A stretch of DNA of 64,000 bases from Stenotrophomonas sp. SAU14A_NAIMI4_8 (GCF_003086695.1 NZ_CP025999.1:3486344-3550343), one strand, 5' to 3'. Shown: positions 50,601-59,273, numbered from the stretch's first letter. The notes: generated from the letters alone by a model not told the origin. Translations and numbers: made by a program.

Positions 50601-52587
50601 CCAGCACGGTGCCGGTGTTCTGCGCACCCAGGCGCACATTGCCGGTGGCGGAGACCTGCCCGACCAGACCTGCCACCGTGGTCACCTGACCAAGGGCATT
50701 GTCGGCGGCCGCCTTGGCCGCAGTAGCGGTGCTACTCACGCTGGTCAGTGTGGTGTTTGTCGCGTGCAGCTGCTTGCCGGTAACGGCATCGCTGCTGGTT
50801 GCGCTGAGAGTGCCATCGTTGACATTGACGATCTTCCGCTTGAGCGTTTCATTTCCCACGGAAATCTGATTCATGCCAGTGGTCTGCGAGCGGAAGCCCA
50901 ACGCAACGCTGCCACTATGTGTAGATGACGCCTCGTTGCCCAATGCTACGCCGTAGGAATCAGATGCCATTGCATCCAATCCAATCGCTACGGAACGACC
51001 GCCTACCGCCTTGGCACGATAGCCGATTGCGGTTGCTGCGTTGGCGCTCCAGGCTCCTGATCCAACGGATGTGGCACCTACCCCTCCATTATTCTCCCCG
51101 TCGGCACCCACACCGGCACGCGCTTTCGGGCCCAATGCCACGCTGTCGCGATCATGCGCAATCGATGTGTTGCCCAATGCGACACTCGCGGAGGTGCCGC
51201 TGCCACCGGCCACGGCCGAACGGCCCAGCGCCAGCGCCTGCGCATCCACGCGCGCCGCAACAGTGTCCGCCGCGCTCTTCGCTGCCGTTGCCGTGGTCTG
51301 CGCCGTGGTCACTGCAGTGTTGGTGGCATGCAGCTGCTTGCCGGTTACCGCTTCGGTGCTGGTGGCGCTAAGGGCGGCGTCGGCCACGCCGGTCAGCTTG
51401 CGGTTGGCGTTGGACTTGTTGCGGATGTCCAGTTGGGTGCCGGTGTTGTCACCGCCCACGCGTACGGCACTGCTGGCCGAGGTCTGGGTGACCAGTCGCG
51501 TGTTGACCAGTGCCTGGTCGGCAGCGGTCTTCGCGGCATTGGCCGTATTGGTCGCGGTGATGACGTTCTGGTTGGTCGCGTAGAGCTGCTGGCCAGTTAC
51601 CGCATCGGTACTGTTGGTGGACAGACGAGCGTCTGCCACATTAATGATCCGGCGCTTCAGACTTGAATTGCCAACTGAAACCGAATTGTTCTCGTTGGCA
51701 TCTGAATGCGCCCCGAGCGCAACACTCCCGATACGACGCGCTTTGGCTTCGTAGCCAAGTGCGATGCCGTCGTACTCTGCACGAGCAGCGCCACCCAACG
51801 CTACTGCCCCAGTGTACCCCGCGGTTCCGGCAAACGCATTGCCACCAATGGCGATACGCGAGTTTCCGCCGGAGCTGTTCACTGTTCTGGAACCACTACC
51901 TACTGCAATGGAGTTCTCCGAGTAGGCGCGCGCGTCGTTACCAAGAACGGTGGTGCCCACGCCATCGCCGATCGCGGTTGCTCCTATGACAGTGCTGTAG
52001 CCCTGCCATGATTGGGCACCATAACCAAAGACCGTACTGAAATCTCCATAAATGTTGATCGAATGCCCGAACGCAGTGGAGAACTTTCCACTTGCATTCA
52101 TGCCGACACCCGTAAACAGCACATTTCTCGAACTGGGAGCGACAACGGAGTGCACATAATCGTCAACGCTCCCGAATGACGGTGTGCACCGGTAATAGGT
52201 CCCGCCCAGTTCCCCGCTACAGGATTCGTTGAACATGGCATAGCCGCTGCCGAGCGTGGATCTATTGGCCCTCGGCATCTGGCCCATTACACCTGCCCTG
52301 GATTCATACCCCGCATGTGCCGCCGAGCGCATCGCCTCCTGCATGGCAAGCTGGGTGGCGGGTGCCCCCAGGTCATTGCCCACGATTTCCAGTGGTGCTT
52401 CACCATCTTCATTCTCGCTGCCACGCTCCGATGCAACAGACAGCAGGGGTGTACCAAGCAGCATCAGCAGCACGCTGGCCAGTGCACGCGGACCCGCAGC
52501 ACGCTTGCCACGCGCCGCGGCCAACTCACTGGCCACGACCCAGCACTGCCGCGCAGTGCACCAGATACGACGATAGATTCTGTTCAT
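47674..52587 (-). CDS. Trimeric autotransporter adhesin (YadA-like)
   Basis: 1637 residues. The extended signal region opens MNRIYRRIWCTARQCWVVA, typical of very large autotransporters, and a signal helix follows. The passenger has many YadA head repeats (SVALG, AIGxxA, VAIG types), neck motifs (DAVTGQQLHATN), stalk segments, and two long near-copies of about 330 residues beginning near residues 886 and 1214. The C terminus is a YadA anchor (KRFNRMAAMSSAQSAM through VGLGIGW) that forms a 12-strand trimeric pore. It binds host or surface ligands. ATG 52587 has AAGGA upstream. It lies 67 bp after the fimbrial chaperone stop. Confidence 0.95.
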   Translation of the reverse strand: MNRIYRRIWCTARQCWVVASELAAARGKRAAGPRALASVLLMLLGTPLLSVASERGSENEDGEAPLEIVGNDLGAPATQLAMQEAMRSAAHAGYESRAGVMGQMPRANRSTLGSGYAMFNESCSGELGGTYYRCTPSFGSVDDYVHSVVAPSSRNVLFTGVGMNASGKFSTAFGHSINIYGDFSTVFGYGAQSWQGYSTVIGATAIGDGVGTTVLGNDARAYSENSIAVGSGSRTVNSSGGNSRIAIGGNAFAGTAGYTGAVALGGAARAEYDGIALGYEAKARRIGSVALGAHSDANENNSVSVGNSSLKRRIINVADARLSTNSTDAVTGQQLYATNQNVITATNTANAAKTAADQALVNTRLVTQTSASSAVRVGGDNTGTQLDIRNKSNANRKLTGVADAALSATSTEAVTGKQLHATNTAVTTAQTTATAAKSAADTVAARVDAQALALGRSAVAGGSGTSASVALGNTSIAHDRDSVALGPKARAGVGADGENNGGVGATSVGSGAWSANAATAIGYRAKAVGGRSVAIGLDAMASDSYGVALGNEASSTHSGSVALGFRSQTTGMNQISVGNETLKRKIVNVNDGTLSATSSDAVTGKQLHATNTTLTSVSSTATAAKAAADNALGQVTTVAGLVGQVSATGNVRLGAQNTGTVLDVANKNGAARRISNVANATLSASSTDAVTGQQLHATNTAVTTAQSTATAAKTAADSALSQVGTVAGLVGQVSASGQVRLGAENTGTVLDVSNKNGARRRIQNIANGILGASSTDAVTGQQLFATNERVGATEVRNEAQDLQLVDHADRLADHRTDLDRLRADFDGFEPDLEGVVKFNADRTLVDLEGAVVKGVGPGDISSAASTDAVNGGQLFATNARIEQMEQGSRFLQVGYDEFSEDASAGWLGVAIGDSAESSPTGEGGTAVGSFSKALGVNSVALGRAAYVATEAEEGFALGASSRVETSGGVALGALAIVEATASNSVAIGYGSIATEDNTVSVGTNGGLRRIVNVARGRAGTDVATVSQVTDSLATLGGGADLDASGNIIAPTYAIQGSNHNTVGDALTALDGAVVVTDARVGSLEGKLRSVFQDTGIRADGLNQLTLSGAQGAVLTNLADGRIAAGSRDAVTGSQLHDAKQEIARNRSDLDALRDSHVTNNDLARLSAAEVGNVIDFGGATLTGVADGELSAGSKDVVNGRQLYATNQRMDGLEQGSRFMKVGYDDLSIDASAGWLGVAIGDSAESSPTGEGGTAVGSFSKALGTNSVALGRASWVVEGATEGFALGSSSHVQANGGVALGARAVVEASAEGAVALGHASIADEANTVSVGTKGRQRRIVNVANGRNAQDATTVAQLNATLATLGGGAHIDSNGNIIGPHFTVQGQQQSTLSDALQSLDGAVTTQGSRMDQVETQLRSVFQDTTTRSDGLNQLTLAGAQGMVISNVANGLVAAGSRDAVNGGQLHDVQQQLNGRMDGLEQRIDGQPQARVASTPEAPQPPAETPTVADTGKAPNATPETPKEPTPQVDTAELEKMLARANEYSDGISREVDARLDKMDKRFNRMAAMSSAQSAMAMNTAGLNTYNRLGAGVGYSDGESAMAVGYQRVLNEKGSATFSLNGAFTNSGERTMGVGLGIGW

Positions 52588-52654
52588 GGTTTTTCCTTAA
52601 CAGACAAGGGAAAAGAAGCCCGTCGCTGCACGCCGCCGCGACGGGTCGAGCGCT

Positions 52655-53353
52655 TCAGAGCGCGAGGGCCTGCACGTGTTCGCGATAGCCATCGCGGGTC
52701 AACCGATAGCGCAGCTGCAGGCGATGGCCGGGCTTCGGGGTAAAGGGCAATTGCAGGGATGCACCGGGGTACAGGCTGCGTGAGACGTCATGGGCGGTGC
52801 AGGCGCCGGCCGCATCGCAGTCGGCCACGCTGGTCAGGCCCACGCGCAGGGTTCCGGCATTGACCAGGTTGTTGCCCTGCACGCGCACGTCTACGTGCCC
52901 GTTGGCCGGCACCACGTTCACCAGCGCCCCCCAGATCAGGCTCATGCCCACGGCAGCGCGGGTAGCCGGATCGTCCGGCTCGGCGTCATCAGGACCGCGC
53001 ACACCTTCGAAGTAGACGCGGTAGGCGGTCTCCTTCTCCACCGGCTGCAGCGGAATGACCCGGATCAGGCGATTGCCGCCACCGGCCAGGGCGAACTTGC
53101 CCGGGGTGATGGCAATGGCAGCGTCGGCTGGCTCGATCTCGATTTCCTGCTCGTCAGTGCTGGCCGGATCGTCGATGCGGCGAACGGTGGCCTGCACGTA
53201 CTGCGCCGTGGTGGATTGCGAGTACACGCGGATCTGCGCGCCCTTCCGGGCCTCGACCGAGGTACGCATCGGATGCACGGTGAGGTTGGCGTGGGCGGGC
53301 GCGACGGCAAGCAACAGCGCGCAGGCGAACAGGCAGGACAAAACAGGATGCAT
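52655..53353 (-). CDS. Alpha-type fimbrial periplasmic chaperone
   Basis: 232 residues from ATG 53353, which follows a GGAG site; ATG 53365 and a TTG upstream are alternatives. Signal peptide to APAHA. PapD-like fold of the CS1/CooB-CblB type: NLTVHPMRTSVEARKGAQIRVYS (split NLTVHPMRTS) and the conserved LAGGGNRLIRVIPLQPVEKE strand, which completes pilin subunits. A disulfide pair CDAAGAC is near the C terminus. It folds and guards pilin subunits for the usher. Confidence 0.88.
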   Translation of the reverse strand: MHPVLSCLFACALLLAVAPAHANLTVHPMRTSVEARKGAQIRVYSQSTTAQYVQATVRRIDDPASTDEQEIEIEPADAAIAITPGKFALAGGGNRLIRVIPLQPVEKETAYRVYFEGVRGPDDAEPDDPATRAAVGMSLIWGALVNVVPANGHVDVRVQGNNLVNAGTLRVGLTSVADCDAAGACTAHDVSRSLYPGASLQLPFTPKPGHRLQLRYRLTRDGYREHVQALAL

Positions 53354-53370
53354 AGGAGGCTCCATCAACT

Positions 53371-54504
53371 TCAAGGGCGGGAGGTGGGCAGGCGCAGTTC
53401 GACCTTCAGATCACCCTGGTAGGCACCAGAGCGTTTCTCGTCGATGGGCACGCGTGGGGTATCGAGGGTGAGCGGCGTGGGCACGCAGAACACCGGCTGC
53501 GACATCCCGGGCAACATCACCAGACGCAGCCGCGCCGTATCGATGTTGCGGAGTTGTTCCTCCACCCCGTTGCGCAATGGAATGCGTGCGCCGTTGTGAT
53601 CGAGGGTGACGGTGTAGTCCATGCGTTGGCTGTCACCACCGGCGCCGTCGGTGTGCCAGACCGAATAGCCGGTGGGACCGGGAGGCCGCGTGCCGCTGTC
53701 GCGCACGGTGACGCCGAGGTACTCGCTCTGCGAACCGAGGCCGTCATACAGGCACATCTCCAGGTGCGCGCGGCCACCGACCGTTCGGGCAATGGGGTCG
53801 TAGCTGAGATTGAGGCCTACGGTGGGCGCGGCTTCCTGGAATTCAGGCAGGTAGATGGAGACCGCGTCGTAGTCGGTGATGGTGAGCGTGAAACGGTAGG
53901 TGTACGTGGCGAGGTTGCGGGCGTCGGGGGTGTTCGCGCGGAGTTCGAGCGTTGCGGTCCAGATGCCTGCGACAAGTTCGATTAGCTCCGGCATTTCAAG
54001 AGCAAGCTGAGCACCGGTTCCCGCAGCGTTAGCCCCCGGACAGACAGTGAAGTAGGTCGACCAAGGCGCGAAGATCCCCGATTGCCAGAAGTCGCCCAAA
54101 CAGGCTCTGTTGTCCATTGCGCGGGAAAGGCCGCCACTGATGCGCACTTCCTTATGCATCTGTGAGCGCTGTTCCACGAACGTAAGAGCAATTGGCTTCA
54201 GCCCGAGGTTCTGATCTCTAATCCCCTCCACAGGGCACCGCCCCCTCTCCGCGCTGCTATCAGAAACACACGTCAGATGCAGCTCGCCGTAGCGCTTGCC
54301 CAGATCCACATGGTCGTACGCCAACAGCGTGCGCGGAGCCCACAACACAATGTCCCCCGGCATCGCAGACCGATCCCACGTCATCACGATGTCGCGATGC
54401 TCATCAGTCGGGTGCGTCTCCGGCGGCCGTTGCGCCATCGCGCGCGGCACCATCACCACCAGCGCGCAGAACAGCACCAGCCACCACCACAGCCGCCGGC
54501 TCAT
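53371..54504 (-). CDS. CblD/CfaE-like fimbrial tip protein
   Basis: 377 residues. Signal peptide (LWWWLVLFCALVVMV, end about AMAQ), then two Ig-like halves. The first half has several Cys (HLTCVSD, RGRCPVE, NRACLGD, YFTVCPG) as in CfaE adhesin domains. The second reads as a CS1-type donor-strand domain. The CblD family initiates pilus assembly and carries the adhesive tip. ATG 54504 overlaps the usher stop (ATGA). Third in the fimbrial operon. Confidence 0.85.
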   Translation of the reverse strand: MSRRLWWWLVLFCALVVMVPRAMAQRPPETHPTDEHRDIVMTWDRSAMPGDIVLWAPRTLLAYDHVDLGKRYGELHLTCVSDSSAERGRCPVEGIRDQNLGLKPIALTFVEQRSQMHKEVRISGGLSRAMDNRACLGDFWQSGIFAPWSTYFTVCPGANAAGTGAQLALEMPELIELVAGIWTATLELRANTPDARNLATYTYRFTLTITDYDAVSIYLPEFQEAAPTVGLNLSYDPIARTVGGRAHLEMCLYDGLGSQSEYLGVTVRDSGTRPPGPTGYSVWHTDGAGGDSQRMDYTVTLDHNGARIPLRNGVEEQLRNIDTARLRLVMLPGMSQPVFCVPTPLTLDTPRVPIDEKRSGAYQGDLKVELRLPTSRP

Positions 54505-57221
54505 CGCGCACCTCCCGCTGCGGCCTGCTGGCTGCTGGCAATCAACGCCTTTTCCTGCAGCAACCGCGTCACCCGCGCCTGCTGGCGGATGTCCGCCGGC
54601 AGCTGCGCCACGTTCAGCGGTTCGCACCGCACGGCTCCCACCAGCAGCACCACCTGGCGGCGTTCGCGTATCTGCAGCGGGCATTGCAGCAGGCGGTCGT
54701 CCTGCAGCAGGTACAGCACCGTCTCGCGGCGCGGGAAGTCGGCCACGAAGCCGCCGTTGCTGCCGGTGCCCGGCACCGGTGCGTTGAGGATGCGGGCGCC
54801 GCGCAGCGGCGTGCCGGCCAGGTCCTGCGCGTTGCCGATGAAGGTGTAGGTCACTTCAATCGGAACTGGCATGCGCATCAGCTTGCCCGGCGGCAGGAAC
54901 AGCGGGCGTGCGCCGCCCGCGCCGCTCAGCCGGATGGAGGCGATGCTGTCCAGCGCGCTGGCGTCCTGCACTTCGGCGCGGTGCGATTGGTAAGCCGGCA
55001 GTGGCAGCAGGCGGCGTTCGCCCAGCTGCAGGCGCTGGCGGCGCAGGCCGCCCACCTGCAGCTCGGCGGCCACGCCGGTCAGCTCCAGATCGTCGGTGCC
55101 ATCGACCTGTACGGCCAGCCCCGCGTCGGCACCCAGGCCACCGCCCCAGTACAGCCCGCGCGAGCCCAGCGCGACGCCGGAACTGTGGGTGGCGCTGTAG
55201 GCCATCTCGTCGCGGCCGCGCTGCTGGTAGCGCGACACCGTCGCGCCGGTGTGGCCGATGCGGTTCTGCACCTGCGCGCTCAACGTGGCGCTGTAGCGGT
55301 CGCTGTTGTTGCCGCGCAGTTCGGCGGACAGTTCGCGGAACTGGTCATCGTGGTCCTGGCGCAGGCTCTGCGCCACGCTGTAGGTCAGGTCCGGGCGCTG
55401 GTGCTGCGGCTGGCGCAGATCCAGCCCGTAGCGGCGCTGCGCGTTGCCGCGCTCGCCCTGCTGCAGGCGGGTCAGGGTAAGGGTGAGGAACACACCGCGA
55501 TCGCGGCTGCTGCGCAGGCTGCCGTCGTTGTGCTGCTGCCACACGCCCAAGCGGGTGGACGCACTGAAATCGCCCCAGCGCTGGCTGCGGTTGTAGCTGG
55601 CCTGCCAGGTGCGGCTGAGCTGCGGTTCGCGGCTGGGCTGCGGCGCCCACGGCGGCAGCAGCGGGTCCAGGCCATACAGCGGATCGTCGATATCGCCGGG
55701 CACGCCCACGCCCTGCCGCCAGCTCTGGCGCCGGGTATAGGCCAGGTAGGCATTGCCCCCGGCCACCGGCAGCGCCACCGAGGCGCTGAGCGAATCGACG
55801 CAGCCCAACTGGTCGCGTGCATCGTCGCGGAATTCGCATGCCTTGCCGCGCATGCGCTGCTGGTACAGATTCCACGACGCACGGCGGCGGTAGGACAGCT
55901 GATACTGCTGCCCGCTGCTGCCATCGCTGCCGTGCATGCCGCTGAAGCTGGCGCGGATTTCCTGCGTGGCGAACAACCGGCGCAGGTCCACGCGCAGCTC
56001 GCCGTAGCTGAAGCCGCCCAGGTCGGCCACACCGGCGGTGACAGTGGCGCTGCGCCCCAGCGGCACGCGCACGCCGCCCATTGCGGACATCTCGCCGTCG
56101 AACTGGGCGCTGCGGCGCTCGCTGCGGCGGCCGCCCTGCAGGAACCACTGCACGCTGCTGTCGGCCCAGTCGCCGCCCTTGTCGAAGGGCGCGTCTTCGC
56201 TGCGCACCAGCACGCCGTCTTCGTAGATGCGCAGGGTGACGGTGTAGTTGCCGAACGGGAAGCGGCGCGTATCGATCTGGTTGATGCCGGCCTGCAAGTA
56301 ATAGGTCTGCAGCAGGCGCTGGCCGTCGAAGGCATCGACGCGTGCATCGCGCGCCAGCAGCACGGTCAGCGGCGTGGCCTGCACGGCCGCCTCGCTGTCC
56401 ACGTAGGCCTGGGTGGTGCCGATGCGCAGGCCCTGGAAGCGGTCCAGCGGCAGCATGCTGAAGCTGAAGGTGCCGCCTTGCGGGCTGGACAGATTGCGGC
56501 GGTCCATGCGCCCGGCCTGCAGGTAGTGCTCGGGGCCGATGTCATGCCGGTAATAGGCGTTGTCCATCTGGAAGTCGTGCCGCGTGCGCTGGTTGCGGTA
56601 GCGCTGGTGGCTGAAGGTCCAGTTGGCCGAGACGTGGCCGCGCTCGAACAGGCCCAGCACGCCGGTACCCTGTGCGGCCAGCGCCTGGTAATCGCGGCCG
56701 CCACTCAGGTTCACCGTCTGCTGGTGCAGGAAGGCGTTCTCGGCATTCGCGCTGACCTGGTGGTGGCGCTGCGCGGCGGGTTCGCCGGGAATCCATTGGC
56801 GGGCGACAAACAGGCGCACGGCGCCCTCGCCCTCGTCATACAGTGCGCGCACGGCGGTGGGGTCCTCCGGGGGATCGAGATAGCCGCAACCGGCGGCGGC
56901 ACCGCCATAGCGGCAGGCCAGGTGGCTGTTGCGTGGCAGCGGCTGCGACAGCGCCGGCAGCAGCGCGGCCTGCGCTTCGGCGGGCAGCTGCAACGCCTGC
57001 AGTGCCTCGGCGGGCGCTTCCAGCTGCACGTGGTCCAGGGTGACGCGCACGGGCAGCAGGCCGCTGGAGCGGCCGAACAGGCGCACGTCCAGCTGCTCGG
57101 TCTGGCCTTCAACCAGATCCTCGAAGCCGGCGGGAACGCCGCGCGCGGCGACCATGGGCGCAGCCAGCGACAAGGCAAGCGCGAACGCCAGCCGGGTAAC
57201 GGCGGGGGCGGGAACGTTCAT
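54501..57221 (-). CDS. Alpha-type fimbrial usher (CooC/CblC-TcfC-like)
   Basis: 906 residues. Signal peptide (FALALSLAAPMVAARG), then the N-terminal periplasmic domain, a beta barrel with strand repeats to about residue 700, and C-terminal domains ending in a region with GTGSNGGFVADFP. The motif FPFGNYTVTLRIYEDG and YYLQAGINQIDTRRFP are usher barrel signatures. It exports pilin subunits through the outer membrane. Start is at the signal peptide; an in-frame start 11 codons upstream is possible. The ribosome site is weak. Confidence 0.9.
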   Translation of the reverse strand: MNVPAPAVTRLAFALALSLAAPMVAARGVPAGFEDLVEGQTEQLDVRLFGRSSGLLPVRVTLDHVQLEAPAEALQALQLPAEAQAALLPALSQPLPRNSHLACRYGGAAAGCGYLDPPEDPTAVRALYDEGEGAVRLFVARQWIPGEPAAQRHHQVSANAENAFLHQQTVNLSGGRDYQALAAQGTGVLGLFERGHVSANWTFSHQRYRNQRTRHDFQMDNAYYRHDIGPEHYLQAGRMDRRNLSSPQGGTFSFSMLPLDRFQGLRIGTTQAYVDSEAAVQATPLTVLLARDARVDAFDGQRLLQTYYLQAGINQIDTRRFPFGNYTVTLRIYEDGVLVRSEDAPFDKGGDWADSSVQWFLQGGRRSERRSAQFDGEMSAMGGVRVPLGRSATVTAGVADLGGFSYGELRVDLRRLFATQEIRASFSGMHGSDGSSGQQYQLSYRRRASWNLYQQRMRGKACEFRDDARDQLGCVDSLSASVALPVAGGNAYLAYTRRQSWRQGVGVPGDIDDPLYGLDPLLPPWAPQPSREPQLSRTWQASYNRSQRWGDFSASTRLGVWQQHNDGSLRSSRDRGVFLTLTLTRLQQGERGNAQRRYGLDLRQPQHQRPDLTYSVAQSLRQDHDDQFRELSAELRGNNSDRYSATLSAQVQNRIGHTGATVSRYQQRGRDEMAYSATHSSGVALGSRGLYWGGGLGADAGLAVQVDGTDDLELTGVAAELQVGGLRRQRLQLGERRLLPLPAYQSHRAEVQDASALDSIASIRLSGAGGARPLFLPPGKLMRMPVPIEVTYTFIGNAQDLAGTPLRGARILNAPVPGTGSNGGFVADFPRRETVLYLLQDDRLLQCPLQIRERRQVVLLVGAVRCEPLNVAQLPADIRQQARVTRLLQEKALIASSQQAAAGGAR

Positions 57222-57276
57222 GGGGGGAGCAACCAGAAGCGGCCGGCCCGGCAAGCGGGCCGGCGCGGGGCGGAAC

Positions 57277-57780
57277 TTACGGGCTGGCGGTCTTCTGCTT
57301 CATGGCGATGCTGACCATGCCCTGGAAGCGGTCGGCCACGGTGATGGCGCCCGGGGTCTTCTGCGCGATCTGCAGCGGCATGGCGACCGACGCGCCCGGC
57401 AGCGCGCCGTCGAACAGATCGACGGCCAGATAGTCGGTGGCGGCCAGGCCCAGCTCACGGCTGTTCAGGCTGACCGACAGCGGCACCGACGGCGTACCGG
57501 CGGCATCGCCAACCAGCACCGGCTCATTGATCAGGCGCACTTCGATGTCCTTATCGATGTCGTTGGAATAGATGCGCACCTGCTGCGACCACGGAATCAG
57601 GCCACGGCCCGGCGCGTGGTCCAGCTTGACGGCATCCGGCAGCGGGCTGCCGTCGGCCTGCAACAGGGCCAGGGTCGGGTCGACGTCGGCCAGGATGGTG
57701 ATGTGGGTTTCGGCGGCATTCGCGGACAGCGAAGCGGTGACCAGCGCTGCAGCCAGCGCGGCCTTCTTGAAGATGTGCAT
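57277..57780 (-). CDS. Alpha-type (CS1/CblA-like) major pilin
   Basis: 167 residues. Signal peptide ending LSANA; the mature start is AETHITILADVDPTLALLQADG, written as AETHITILADVD then PTLALLQADG. The last is the donor-strand region characteristic of CS1 pilins. Strands IYSNDIDKDIEVRLINEPVL and GMVSIAMKQKT end the fold. No Cys, as usual for CS1. It polymerises into the shaft. ATG 57780 follows GAGAGA. First gene of the operon; a hairpin sits in its leader. Confidence 0.9.
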   Translation of the reverse strand: MHIFKKAALAAALVTASLSANAAETHITILADVDPTLALLQADGSPLPDAVKLDHAPGRGLIPWSQQVRIYSNDIDKDIEVRLINEPVLVGDAAGTPSVPLSVSLNSRELGLAATDYLAVDLFDGALPGASVAMPLQIAQKTPGAITVADRFQGMVSIAMKQKTASP

Positions 57781-57812
57781 GGGTGTCTCTCTCGGACAAT
57801 GAAATAGGGAAA

Positions 57813-57846
57813 GCTCCCCTCCCGAACGGAGATAAGGGAGGGGAGC
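57813..57846 (-). promoter_or_regulatory. Hairpin in the pilin leader
   Basis: GCTCCCCTCCC / GGGAGGGGAGC forms an 11-bp stem with a 12-nt loop, 33 nt before the pilin ATG. It could be an mRNA stabiliser or a regulator-binding site for the fimbrial operon. No other structure is clear in 57847-58069, which is AT-richer than the rest, with an AACGTTGAACGTT motif near 57930. Confidence 0.45.
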
Positions 57847-58069
57847 GCCGCCCGCCTGGGTGGGGGTGGGCGACGGAGAGAATGGTAGGAATCCATACAC
57901 CCCGGCGGCTATTCAAGCATTCCTAAAACGTTGAACGTTAAGTGGAATTTTTGAACTCGCTCAATGTTCGAGAGTTATGCAAGTTTCCTCAGGTTGGGTT
58001 TGCAAGAATCCTCATTGCAAAGATCGCGCAATCGAGCATGGATCGGCTGTACAACCGCAAAGGGCGCGC

Positions 58070-58096
58070 AAAAAAACGCCCCGCAGGTGCGGGGCG
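58070..58096 (-). terminator. Terminator after the 23-residue membrane peptide gene
   Basis: CGCCCCGC / GCGGGGCG stem with a 4-nt loop, then seven T residues reading leftward. Confidence 0.9.
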
Positions 58097-58121
58097 CTGG
58101 GTGGGGATTGAACCCGCGGTT

Positions 58122-58193
58122 TCAGAAGAAAATCGCGTACAGGATGAGCAACGGAATCGGTACGCCCAGCAGCCAGAGCAGGATCATTTTCAT
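58122..58193 (-). CDS. 23-residue membrane peptide
   Basis: 23 residues. ATG 58193 is preceded by AAGGAG. The peptide is MKMILLWLLGVPIP then LLILYAIFF, a single hydrophobic helix with a Pro-x-Pro kink and only one charge. It lies 15 bp after the stop of a larger membrane protein gene and before a strong terminator, so it is transcribed with it. Too short for most gene finders; family not recognised. Confidence 0.65.
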   Translation of the reverse strand: MKMILLWLLGVPIPLLILYAIFF

Positions 58194-58208
58194 GTCAGGT
58201 CTCCTTGT

Positions 58209-59273
58209 TCAGAGGTCGCGGCGACGACCGCCCCAGGTGGCGCTGAGGCTGGCGAAGAACGCGCCGATCAGCAGGGTGATGAACAGCCACAGTGCGGCGT
58301 AGGCAGTGGCCTTGCGGGCATCGTCAGCCGCTTGCTTGGCCGTGTTCTTGGCCTTTTCCAGCGCAGCACGCATGCGGGTCTGCACATCGGTCACGCGGGC
58401 CTGCGCTTCCGCCGGGCTCATGCCGGTCTCACGCGCGATCAGCTGCGACAGATACTGCGTGTCGGCAGGGTCCAGCCCATCGCCCTGCAGGCTGTTGACG
58501 ATGATGCGGTTCACTTCGGCGCGCACTTCGCGGCGGTCGCCCATCGGGCCACGGCCCGGCATCGGGCGCGGCGGCGCCACACCGGCCTCGCGCGGGCCCG
58601 CATTCGCTGCCGGCGGCGGAGCAGCGTTCGGATCCATGGGTGCACCCGGCGGTGGCGGCGCCGAGGGATCGGCTGCACCGGCGTTGGTGGCGCTGCGGAA
58701 CAGTGAATCCACCCAGTAGTTGAGGTCGCCTTCCGGTGCAGCTGCGGCGGCGCTGCCAGCACCGGCAGCCGCAACACCCGCCGTGGACGCCGCCGCCCCT
58801 GCGGTCGCGCCCGCCACCTTTGCACCGGCGCCCAGCACGCCGCCGATGGCCGAGGTCAGCAGGCCGGCAGTGAGAAGCGTAGCCACCGCCCACGAAACAA
58901 AGCCGTGTGCGGTATCGCGGAAGTAGGTTTCATCGCCGTGGATCTGTGTCCACTTGATGCGCAGGCGCCCTGCCAGATAACCGCCCAGGCCAGAAGCAGC
59001 CAGCGCCGTGAATGTCAGCCAGAGGATGCTGGACCAGCCGAAGGTCTCCTTGCTGACGCCTTCGAACGACCACGGTGAAACTGACGACAGGCCGAGGCCA
59101 ACGCCCAGGATCAGCAGGATGAGTGACAGCGCCGCAGCGGCTGCAGCGCCGGCAAAGATGGCGCCCCAGGAAACGGCACTTTCGCTGGGCGGTGCCACGA
59201 TGGGCGCGGTGACGACGGTGGCTACATCGGGCCCGAGCGGTCCGCGCTCGGGTGGATCAAAACGGGTATTCAT
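58209..59273 (-). CDS. Polytopic membrane protein of unknown function
   Basis: 354 residues. Helices at about 35-62 (WGAIFAGAAAAAALSLILLI), 83-104, 125-150 and 325-345. A Pro/Ala/Gly-rich stretch (about 200-245) and a charged helical domain (GMSPAEAQARVTDVQTRMRAALE, about 290-315) lie before the last helix. The first helix motif SWGAIFAGA is shared with many uncharacterised membrane proteins. It is divergent from nothing; gltA lies to the right on the same strand beyond SMAG elements. The 23-residue peptide is encoded downstream. Confidence 0.72.
   Translation of the reverse strand: MNTRFDPPERGPLGPDVATVVTAPIVAPPSESAVSWGAIFAGAAAAAALSLILLILGVGLGLSSVSPWSFEGVSKETFGWSSILWLTFTALAASGLGGYLAGRLRIKWTQIHGDETYFRDTAHGFVSWAVATLLTAGLLTSAIGGVLGAGAKVAGATAGAAASTAGVAAAGAGSAAAAAPEGDLNYWVDSLFRSATNAGAADPSAPPPPGAPMDPNAAPPPAANAGPREAGVAPPRPMPGRGPMGDRREVRAEVNRIIVNSLQGDGLDPADTQYLSQLIARETGMSPAEAQARVTDVQTRMRAALEKAKNTAKQAADDARKATAYAALWLFITLLIGAFFASLSATWGGRRRDL

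Noticed and set aside
58095-58120. tRNA T-arm look-alike (GGTTCAATCC on the minus strand)
   Set aside because: No acceptor stem, anticodon arm or CCA could be placed around it; it overlaps the region between the small peptide gene and its terminator.
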